Assembly: GCA_010909165.1 (NCBI GenBank) | Contig: MU008163.1 | Location: forward strand, 124,001 to 188,000 | Direction of reading: 5' to 3' | Origin: Anthoceros angustus | Lineage: Eukaryota > Streptophyta > Anthocerotopsida > Anthocerotales > Anthocerotaceae | DNA length: 64,000 nucleotides | Shown: in pieces, positions 22,503 through 32,234 of the stretch | Layout of the letters: each line of letters starts with the position of its first letter | Position numbering within the stretch: the first letter of the stretch is position 1 | Translations under genes and position numbers: made by a program | The notes under the pieces: model-generated | What the model saw: only the letters and a program-made list of their open reading frames with translations | Told to the model about the DNA's origin: nothing | The model's database searches: none

Positions 22503-23268
22503 AGGGCTATGCAGTGAGAAACGACAGGATGGATGGCAGTACAAAATCGCCGCTCCTGTCTTGGTCCCTGCAGGCCTGCTCACGTCAGCTCTGGAATAAT
22601 GAGAATCCTGCTGCAATCGATGACCTCTGCCCATAACTAACTAATATACATCAGGAAACCAAACTGCAAAGGGATTGCAGTTCTGGCTGAATAATATAAG
22701 TCCCTACCACTCCATACTCAACAACACATGGAAAACTCCCACTTCAGGCTAAGCTGGAGGTATATGTACGGAAGCAACTGTTGGAGCATCTGTGTTGGGC
22801 ATCTCTGAGCAGCAGATATATCACCGATGGCTGGAAGCTCAGATACACGTGCTTTCACGTATTTATGCCCATGTCGACCTCGAAATGGCCACCCAAAAAA
22901 GGCCATACCTGCTCGCTATGCAGGCTGCTTACCTGTTGCTAGCACATCCATCATCGGGGGATGAAAACTTATCACCTCCGAAACACACTGGCAAGGGGTA
23001 ACTCTTCGCCGGGAACTAACATCTTGGTACCAAGTAAGGTCAATATGGTTCACGAGAAGTAAAAAACCGAAAATCGGGATGATGAACCCCCATTCTCTGC
23101 AGCCATACTTCTGCACCGTTCTTCAGATCATAATATTTCTTCGAAACCCTCCAGACTGGACCACGAAACTTATATGCAGACAGTCCAAATACAGGCAGTG
23201 TTCCTTCCACGTGTTGCCCATCCAACCCTGTACACCTCCACGAAGAAGTGGGTCTGCACTTCCATATG
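22503..23268. repeat. Patchwork block R, copy 3 (truncated)
   Basis: Starts at the AGGGCTATG joint, where DUF789 upstream sequence switches into the DUF789 3' UTR (18,990 in copy 2). It continues into the last exon of DUF789 copy beta. The plus-strand gene is absent from this copy. Confidence 0.75.
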
Positions 23269-23366
23269 AAGTGATCAGTCAGTTCCTCAAAGGACATGCA
23301 ACTAGTAAGACAATGACAGCTTTCTATATTCTCTCTCTCCCAGAGCATCCTCGTCCTTTTAATGAA

Positions 23367-23993
23367 ATGCTCACTACCAGCTTGTTTGATGTTTGATCAA
23401 CCAGCTTGAATCTCGGTCGCGGTCACCTACATAAAAAGTGTGAGCACTCTTTCTTAGAATCTAGTATAGATAACCGAGTATTAACTTATTAAGCATATAT
23501 TATCTAATAAAATTATATATTTAATTGAAAATATATCAATATATTAAATATATAATAATTTATATATATAATATTTTATTCAGGAAAAAATTGATGAGAG
23601 AAACCCATCTAACATAGGACAACCAAGAGGGACCATGAGGATGGAGGTCAAAGGAACAAAGCAATGTGTATATATAGTTAGGATTGAATGTCCTTAGAGT
23701 AGATTAAAATTACCTTAGTTATATAATTATTTTTTATTTTTTTTGTGGAATAGGAAATTCATAGTTGGAGGTTCAATCGTTCCACTCAAAAATCTAGATC
23801 AATCACACATGATCTCTAGATCTCACTTTCATGAGACCTTGTTACACGATAGTTTATTTTGATATAAATACAAATATTTTCAGCAATTTCATGCAATATC
23901 ATGCATCATGGATCTCACTCTATAATGAGGAGAGATGATATGGCGTAAGACTTTAATTTAATTTAAGTAAAAATATTTTCAAAAAAACTGAAG
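23367..23993. repeat. 625-bp AT-rich block, copy 1 (copy 2 at 28,126-28,760)
   Basis: Starts GCTCACTACCAGCTTGTTTG and ends in TTTTCAAAAAAACTGAA; both copies are nearly identical. Content is about three-quarters A+T with TATATA runs and no ORF. In copy 1 the block sits exactly in place of DUF789 exon 5; its flanks share ACTACCAGCT and AAAAAACTGAA with the lost sequence. It lacks inverted ends, so it is not an obvious MITE. Confidence 0.75.
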
Positions 23994-24536
23994 TGCAAAG
24001 CAAGGACTCGGGAAGCTGTCAACATATGGGAAACAGATGGTCCCAAAAAAATGCTAGAAGTGTGAATTGAGAAGCGTACCAAGCAACAGCCATCCAACTC
24101 GATGGTCCAACTTCAGAAGATTCCAACGACCTTAGCGCCTCAAACGATCTCACCTGAGCAATGGTGACAGAAAGTGAGAGTTCAAGCACGTGATTCCACA
24201 AGGGTTTGCATCACAGGACACCCTCTTCAGTTAATGAGGCGTCCACATTCTGTCCCCATAAGCTTACTCCAAAGCTTGGACTTACCTTGTCGACAAAGGG
24301 CTCTCGATACCATGGACGCATTTCCTCCATATATTGAAACTTCAAGACCTCCTTCAAGGGTTCTGTACCAAAATCACCAAACTCAATCCTGACATTCCTG
24401 CTTAACCTCTCTCCATCGCTATCAGAAGAGCTGTCTGTAGAGATTTCATAATCCGATTCATCTCCAGGTTTCCTAAAACAGGGCAAGAGTAACTGTTGTC
24501 ATGCAACTCCAGGCAAGTTCATTGTTGCTCTTCCAC

Positions 24537-25130
24537 CAAACTACATCCGACGCCTGAAATAAACCTAGAACATGATGCTTGCGGGATATGCTGAGCATGA
24601 ACGAAGTACAGAAGCTCAGCGGATCAGCTAACGTTTGTGCGGCCTCATAAAGCATGTAAAGACATCGGGGCATTGCAGAGAAGGCGCTACATGGCCGGGT
24701 TCAGAAATAGAGCTGCAAAGCCCTTGGCAATGGCATGCGAGCTACCTGATGGACATGTACGGAAAGTGAGCAAGTCAGGCCAAGCGGCTAGGAGGGAGGG
24801 AAGGGACTTCCTTTCTGAGCGTATCGGGTACGCCTTCTCAGAGGCCACCCGCTCCCTCCAGATTTTTCCCTTGCCGGATTCCCTTCGGTTCGAATTGGCT
24901 TCTGTCTCCTTCTTTCCCCCCGCTGCCAGCATTTCCTCTGCCGGTCCGGACGCAGAGTTCTCGGCGGATGCTCACGTCTTTGTAGCTGCCCTTCCGGTTG
25001 TGCATTTGCTGCGGACTTGAAATCAGCAGGGGAAGCCTTCTGATGCCGTTGGAGCTCTGGAATCTCTGACGGAGACAGACTCTTCTGTGCTGCCTAATCT
25101 TTTGTATTAGGTCACGTTCATCAGGTCGGG
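24537..25130 (+). pseudogene. PPR gene relic inserted in DUF789 copy beta
   Basis: 24,537-24,600 is identical to 28,982-29,049, the sequence just before the PPR body. After it, plus-strand text reads HKACKDIGALQRRRY (an L-type PPR motif) and, in another frame, SYLMDMYGK. Near 25,030 the bases AGCAGGGGAAGCCTTCTGA resemble 27,334 in the N-terminal PPR exon (LSEAVGALE). It is a mutated, reshuffled PPR fragment. Confidence 0.55.
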
Positions 25131-25161
25131 CATTATGTACGCCGTTCCTTTAGTGAAGATT

Positions 25162-25233
25162 GTCCCTTACGGGAATCGAACCCGTGTTCTCGCCATGAGA
25201 AGACCATGTCCTATACAACTCGACGAAAGGGAG
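25162..25233 (-). tRNA. Mitochondrial-type tRNA-Glu, anticodon CTC
   Basis: The minus strand folds as a tRNA: acceptor CTCCCTT with AAGGGAC (C-C at the terminal pair), D arm TCGAGTTGTATAGGA, anticodon arm around TCTTCTCATGG with CTC in the anticodon place, T arm CACGGGTTCGATTCCCGTA. The body closely resembles plant mitochondrial trnE as I remember it, except that the anticodon position reads CTC instead of TTC. It lies inside nuclear patchwork DNA, so it is probably a transferred mitochondrial fragment and possibly a pseudogene. Confidence 0.55.
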
Positions 25234-26977
25234 AAGAATCCTACCTTGGCACAGCAATCAACATGGCACAAAGCCAGCAGGAATCAGGTGATTCTCATCA
25301 CCTCAGAAGTGGACTAAGGTTTGCAAACAATGGCTATCCAATCGGGACGTACGAATCTACTCCAGAGGGAAAATCAAAGTCAATATCATCTCACCTTCGG
25401 CAGGAACCTCGCTGTCAATTTCGGTGTCACTGCCTGCAAAATCGGTCCAAATTTACGGAACCTGATTCCTTGGCAGGCTCATACCTTGTCGACACATAAC
25501 CTTGCATCAAGGGGATGGAAGACTTTTGGCGGCATCCTGTAAAGTACTCGGAGCTTTGCTTATGATGTGCAGCATATGACGGCACTTGAGGACGGTGACG
25601 TCCCGACGGACCACTCATAGATCCAACCTTTTGTCTCCGAAGTATTATTCCTCGCAGAAGCGATAAGGTGTCTGCCAATCTGCCATCAACAGTACGCCAG
25701 TCAGGAAGCCAGGGAGAGCTCAGATGCAAACAACAGGCCAACTACCACATTCAATTTCCCCAAGCACAACGAGCCAATAGACGGATCCTAGACCAACGCC
25801 ACACCGAGGTATCTACATTGCAACCGCCGCAGAGTAAACACGACAAACAACTGAAAACCACATGTAGAAGTTCAAAATTCAACAAATTCACAGAACTTAT
25901 CCCAAAGCCACGGTCATCCCGCGAAGATTTACACCGAAACAAGCTGCGTATCAGACATAAGCAGACGGCTCCATTGCAAGCCAGACAAACAGCATCGCCA
26001 TCGGCGGCAATCAATCTAATCCATCGGCAAATCCTGCAAGTCTCCTCGCATCAAGGGAATACATAAACCCGCGCCAAACAGGCAGACCAGCAGATCCAAG
26101 GAATTACCTCCACCACGCATTCCTGCCATTCCATCCTCCCTACCTGAAAACCAGCAGCGACACCAGATGCGCCGCCGAATCGGATAAAACCAGCTGAGAC
26201 AAGGCGATGCGCCAACTCCTCTCCCCGAATTGCGCTACGGCTCCCGAAATTCCGCGGGATAACGAAGAATTCCGTGACACTCTTGCAGAGCTGCGCAATC
26301 CGGCAAATGACACAGCCGAGCACAGTTCCGCAGAGCACGTGAGCCGGCGGATGCAGCAGAGCGCAACGGCAGATCGGGTAGCGGCGTGGAAGCGAAGGCT
26401 GAAGCTTCTTTACTTCTCTTCGCACGTCATTGGCTTTCAGGCGGGACCCAACAAATTCACAGAACTTATCCCAAAGCCACGGTCATCCCGCGAAGATTTA
26501 CACACCGAAACAAGCTGCGTATCAGACATAAGCAGACGGCTCCATTGCAAGCCAGACAAACAGCATCGCCATCGGCGGCAATCAATCTAATCCATCGGCA
26601 AATCCTGCAAGTCTCCTCGCATCAAGGGAATACATAAACCCGCGCCAAACAGGCAGACCAGCAGATCCAAGGAATTACCTCCACCACGCATTCCTGCCAT
26701 TCCATCCTCCCTACCTGAAAACCAGCAGCGACACCAGATGCGCCGCCGAATCGGATAAAACCAGCTGAGACAAGGCGATGCGCCAACTCTCCCTGAATTG
26801 CGCTACGGCTCCCGAAATTCCGCGGGATAACGAAGAATTCCGTGACACTCTTGCAGAGCTGCAATCCGGCAAATGACACAGCCGAGCACAGTTCCGCAGA
26901 GCAGCACGTGAGCCGGCGGATGCAGCAGAGCGCAACGGCAGATCGGGTAGCGGCGTGGAAGCGAAGGCAAACGAGAA

Positions 26978-29900
26978 GTGTGGAGGAGAAGCAGGGACAG
27001 GTTTTCCAGCGATGGTCTTTGCCAGGAGCAGGAGCAGGAGCACTTGTGGCAGCAATTTTTTCTGGACCCTACCATGTGGTGGGACAACAGACGAGATAAC
27101 AAGCGCTCCCATTCTCCTCACTTCCGGCGAAAGGGGTCCGGCGAGGTGCTGTTGTTAGACAACATGTTTAAGCCAACTTGGGTTGATGAGGAGCTGATTT
27201 CCTTGGATATGCAGATGGGCCATGGTGCCTCTCCATTCGAGTGGAGCACTCCAGATAATTCTGAACCTGGAAGGCGTGCAGTTTCGGGAATGGGGTCCAG
27301 CTGCAGCAGGGCTACCGTGAGCACGTTATGTCAGCAGGGGAAGCTTTCTGAGGCCGTTGGAGCCCTGGAAACTCTGGCGCACACAGACTCTCCCATTCCT
27401 CAGTCTCTGTTCTACACTGTGCTGAAACTGTGTACAGCCAAGAAGGATTTGGTTGTGGGGCGACGAGTTCATGACCTCATTGTCAAACTTGGATACGAGT
27501 CGAGTGCGTACTTGGGGAACCATATCTTGCGCATGTATGCAGGTGGAGGTAGGCTAGAGGAGGCCAAGGATGTGCTCACCAGGGTGGGCAAACCAGATGC
27601 GCCGCCGAATCGGATAAAACCAGCTGAGACAAGGCGATGCGCCAACTCTCCCTGAATTGCGCTACGGCTCCCCGAAATTCCGCGGGATAACGAAGAATTC
27701 CGTGACACTCTTGCAGAGCTGCGCAATCCGGCAAATGACACAGCCGAGCACAGTTCCGCAGAGCAGCACGTGAGCCGGCGGATGCAGCAGAGCGCAACGG
27801 CAGATCGGGTAGCGGCGTGGAAGCGAAGGCAAACGAGAAGAGTGTGGAGGAGAAGCAGGGACGACGAGTCCAGTGGAGTGCAGTGGAGACCGAAGCTGGA
27901 GGGAGTGGTGCAACGAGGAGAGGAGAAGGGCTAGAAAGAGAGGGGATGGCGAGGGCTATGGCAACGGGGCCGGATACACGTGGTCCCTTCTATCTCATAC
28001 CCAACCTTCCCAGTTAAACGTCCAACGGCCCCTTCCAATGGATTTCACTACAATCCACGACGTTTGCGGACTTTTATTGACGTCCCCTGTCAAGACCTAA
28101 ATAGTACCTATAACCAATACTCACGTTTTGCTCACTACCAGCTTGTTTGATGTTTGATCAACCAGCTTGAATCTCGGTCGCGGTCACCTACATAAAAAAG
28201 TGTGAGCACTCTTTCTTAGAATCTAGTATAGATAACCGAGTATTAACTTATTAAGCATATATTATCTAATAAAATTATATATTTAATTGAAAATATATCA
28301 ATATATTAAATATATAATAATTTATATATGTAATATTTTATTCAGGAAAAAAATTGATGAGAGAAACCCATCTAACATAGGACAACCAAGAGGGACCATG
28401 AGGATGGAGGTCAAAAGGGAACAAAGCAATGTGTATATATAGTTAGGATTGAATGTCCTTAGAGTAGATTAAAATTACCTTAGTTATATAATTATTTTTT
28501 TATTTTTTTTTGTGGAATAGGAAATTCATAGTTGGAGGTTCAATCGTTCCACTCAAAAATCTAGATCAATCACACATGATCTCTAGATCTCACTTTCATG
28601 AGACCTTGTTACCTGATAGTTTATTTTGATATAAATACAAATATTTTCAGCAATTTCATGCAATATCATGCATCATGGATCTCACTCTATAATGAGGAGA
28701 GATGATATGGCGTAAGACTTTAATTTAATTTAAGTAAAAATATTTTCAAAAAAAACTGAACATTCTCAAATAATTTTAGCCACAAGTCATCCATCGGCCT
28801 TGGTAGTTTAACTCCACTACATATTGGTGCTCAAAGCGGTCTTGCTGGCGTTGTTAGGATCACTTTATTTTACCTGGTAGGTTATATCCATGGCGAACTA
28901 TATCCTCCAATCATTGTATGGCCGCATCGCCAAAGTGAACAAAGTTGGAAATCCTCACTCTAATACGATATTTCTGCCTCTTCCACCAAACTACATCCGA
29001 CGCCTGAAATAAACCTAGAACATGATGCTTGCGGGATATGCTGAGCATGAACAAAGGATGTGGTGACGTGGACTGCCCTGATATCTGGATATGCACAGCA
29101 AGGACTCGGCCACGAGGCGCTTGTTGTGTATGAGCGAATGCAGCAGGAGGGCCTGATTGTGTCGGACCATGTTACTTTTGCTTGCCTTTTGAATGCCTGT
29201 GGAAGCACTGGTGCCTTACAGAAGGGCAGGCAGCTGCACTCACAGATTGTGGAAAATGGACTGCTGGATAACGTAGTGTTGGCAACTGCCTGGTAGACAT
29301 GTATGCAAAATGTGGCAAAATGAAAGATGCACACCAGGTTTTTGACAGCATGGCCTCAAAGGATGTGGTGACATGGAATGCCCTGATTGCTGGGTATGCA
29401 CAGCAAGGACTCGGCCAAGAGGCGCTTGTTGTGTATGGACAAATGGGGGAGGGGCACCTTGTTTTGGCCAACCATGTTACTTTTGCTTGCCTTCTGAAGG
29501 CCTGTGGAAGCACTGGTGCCTTACAGAAGGGCATGCAACTGCACTCACAGATTGTCGAAAAGGGACTGCTGGGTGACGTTGTGGTGGGCAACAGCCTGGT
29601 GGACATGTATGCAAAATGTGGAAAAATGAAAGATGCACGCCAGGTTTTTGACAGCATGAACAGAAAGGATGTGGTGACATGGACTGCCCTGATATCTGGG
29701 TATGCACAGCAAGGACTCGGCCAAGAGGCGCTTCTTGTGTATGAACGAATGGAGCAGGAGGGCCTGATTGTGGCTAACCCTGTTACTTTTGCTTGCCTTT
29801 TAAAGGCCTGTGGAAGCACTGGTGCCTTAAAGAAGGGCAGGCAGCTGCACTCAATGATTATGGAAAACGGACTGCTGGATAACGTAGTGTTAGGTAATTG

Positions 29901-31195
29901 CCTGGTTGATATGTATGCAAAATGTGGTGAACTGGAAGAAGCACGCCAGGTCTTTGACAGCATGAACACAAAGAATGTGGTGACATGGAATACCCTGTTA
30001 GCTGGATATGCACAGCAAGGACTCGGCCATGAGGCGCTTGTTGTGTATGAACGAATGGAGCAGGAGGGCCTGATTGTGTCTGACGATGTTACTCTTGCCT
30101 GCCTTTTGAAGGCCTGTGGAAGCACCGGTGCCTTACAGAAGGGCAGGCAGCTGCACTCACAGATAGTGGAAAAAGGACTGCTGGAAAACGTAGTGTTAGG
30201 CAACTGCCTGGTTGATATGTATGCAAAATGTGGCGATTTGGAAGGTGCACGCCAGGCTTTTGATAGCATGAACACAAAGGATGTGGTGACATGGAATGCT
30301 TTGATATCTGGGTATGGCACATGTGATGAATGTCCCAAGGCACTAGCTTGTTTTGAGGAGATGTTGGTTGCCGGTATTCAGCCTAATGATGTTACTTTTA
30401 CTTGCCTTTTAGTAGCATGCAGTCATGGGGGACTGGTCCATGACGGTCGCAAGCACTTTGATTCCATGGCTGAAGAGCATGGCATCAAACCTACTCTTGA
30501 GCATAATAATTGCATGATTGATCTCCTTGGGCGTGCAGGCCATTTAGATGAGGCACAGAAGAAGCTATTGTTATTTGAGGGCCAAAGTAATGTTGTGGGC
30601 TTGACATCTTTGTTGAATGCCTGTAAAATTCACGGCGATATAGAGAGGGCGATGTGGTGTTTTGAAAGCATTGTTAGGCTGGACCCCCAGCAGGCGTCTG
30701 CATATGTGCTTATGGCCAATGCCTATGCAGATGCAGGCAGGTGGACCGATGTAGACAGGATTGAAACACAGAGAACAGTGGCAGGAGCTAACAAGAAACC
30801 TGCAGTGGCGACCATTGAGGTGAACAAGCAGGTACATAGATTTTTGGTGGGAGAAAGGAGAGAGGATATTGCGTTTAAGGTAGAGAGCACGAATGCACGT
30901 CTGAAGCAGGAAGGAGGCCACGTACCTCACACAAAGTTGGTGTTGAAGCCAATGTCTGAGAAGGAAAAGGAAGATGCTTTGTGGGCATGCTGAGAAGCTA
31001 GCTCTGGCGTTTGGTCTCTTGAACACTCCGAGTGGGACACCTCTGGTGGTAACGAAGAATCTACGCATGTGCAGTGACTGCCACAGTTCCACGGAGATCA
31101 TGTCAAGGCTTGAACAAAGAGACATTGTTGGTAAGGGATGGGTACCGTGTGCATCGATTCGCAGCTGGTTGTTGCAGTTGTAAAGGTCGACCGTG
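26978..31195 (+). pseudogene. PDF-motif/PPR protein with DYW:KP deaminase (disrupted)
   Basis: Probable organelle RNA-editing factor. The N-terminal part (27,020-27,590) has WWDNRRDNKRSHSPHFRRKG then KPTWVDEEL, resembling the PDF motif of organellar ssDNA-binding OSB proteins, followed by P, L and S motifs (SLFYTVLKLCTAKKDLVVG; YLGNHILRMYAGGGRLEEAK). A ~1.46-kb patchwork insert (27,591-29,049) interrupts the frame. The body (29,050-30,990) has about four ~310-bp PLS triplets, then E motifs, then ANKKPAVATIEV. The DYW-type domain follows with HAEKLALAFGLL (HxE zinc site) and CSDCH, and ends KGRP at 31,195. Frame breaks: one base missing near 29,278, two near 30,985, extra bases near 31,130. 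The C-terminal copy at 33,426 reads this last part cleanly. The real start codon is uncertain because the 5' joint at 26,991 falls in other sequence. Confidence 0.8.
27591..29049. repeat. Patchwork insert inside the PPR gene
   Basis: Composed of a fourth copy of the DUF789 5' region (27,591-27,956), about 170 bp found once, the second copy of the AT-rich block (28,126-28,760), and about 290 bp ending GCTGAGCATGAAC. GT at 27,582 (CACCAGGGTGGG) and AG before GATGTGGTGACG at 29,053 could in principle let it be spliced out as an intron; this is not proven. Confidence 0.6.
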
Positions 31196-32234
31196 AGACT
31201 AATGGAGGACTACCCAGAGCTCGAGTGTGCACGCGAGAGAATTTTGCATTTGGGTGACTGTGCTTCTTAAATCCGGTGAAATATTCTGGACCGATTTAAT
31301 TGGGAGATCGGGGCGACAGCCCGAAATCTCTGACTGCGAAACATGTGCGATCAGTAATGGACAGTAGGAGCACAAGCTAAATGCTAGTAAGACAAGACCC
31401 TAGTCTTAAGAAATTGTACATACTAGGCAAAACCGTCTGGGATCCTGTTACTGATATTAGGGGTGGACTGTCAATCTCGGTACACCCCTCTGTCGAAGGA
31501 GACGATTGTTGGAGTGGGATTGGATGTTGACTCATCCTTTCAATGGATTACTCTCAAGCTTTCATGTGGTCTTCCATAATATCCGCATACGCTAAGCAAG
31601 GAAACCTAATGAAGCCATGCAACTGTACCATGGTCCTCAAATAGCCGTGGTGGGAACTTTCCTAATTCCGAAAAAAAGCTGGCCAAAGGTTTGTACAAAA
31701 AATACACTAAAGAAAAAGAGGGACCGTTTCCTTCTGCAAAGAAAGCAGGGAACTAGGGCAAATGTACTTCTTCTCAACATCTATGCGAATACGTGAAGTA
31801 GGACGGCCGTAGTCCTACTTGATATTTACATGAATAATATACCTTGATATATGCCTTCATAAATTTGTTCAAATCCTTAGTCAAAGCACGTAAGTCTCCA
31901 AAACAAAAGTTATGCCACCTGCTTTTTCTACCTTTCACCTTTTTATTGTAAGGTGTTCTTTCGTACTTGATATCACCTCTACCCTCTCACCTCATGTTTT
32001 GAACTTTCCATTACTACCATTCTAGAAGGAATACACTAGAATGAGTGAAAGCTTCATTTACAAGAAACAAGATTCCTTGCAACAGTGCCTGCCTGCTGCT
32101 TTTCTTTATTGCTTTATATGTAGTTTGAGCAGATAGGTTCCTGCAAGGCGAGAAATTTGTTTTTGCAAAAGAGTTCATTTATGTGACCATCAAGAAAGGT
32201 CCCCTCGTAGTCATGTTCACTTGCATCGGGGTAA
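31196..32234. other. Intergenic between convergent PPR and PLAA genes
   Basis: 3' flank of the PPR gene (to about 31,424 it is duplicated at 33,776-34,005), then AT-rich unique sequence up to the PLAA stop region. No further gene, RNA or repeat recognised. Confidence 0.4.

Larger units (their letters stand above)
23049..25616 (-). pseudogene. DUF789 copy beta, chimeric, exons 2 and 5 lost
   Basis: Second copy of the DUF789 gene on the minus strand. Exon 1 (25,616-25,392) has a one-base deletion near 25,440 that changes NLDRFLQA to NLDRFCRQ. Exon 3 (24,475-24,296) is uninterrupted and reads through MEEMRPWYREPFVDK. Exon 4 and the last exon are present, and the last exon is intact to HHPDFRFFTSREPY and stop. 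Exon 2 is replaced by 24,537-25,261 (PPR relic plus tRNA). Exon 5, with the YPIYRIPTGPK block, is replaced by the 625-bp AT-rich block. It cannot make a DUF789 protein. Confidence 0.75.

Noticed and set aside
21600-27960. Minus-strand ORFs (up to 136 codons) in the four DUF789 upstream copies
   Set aside because: Frames differ between copies and contain no domain; the region behaves as promoter/5' UTR.
27582-29053. The insert in the PPR gene as a normal intron
   Set aside because: Splice-like ends exist, but the interior is built of DUF789 promoter and AT-rich blocks that occur elsewhere, so I treat it as rearranged DNA; RNA could overturn this.
29172-30338. 388-codon minus-strand ORF opposite the PPR array
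   Set aside because: Periodic shadow of the near-identical PPR triplets; no independent motif.
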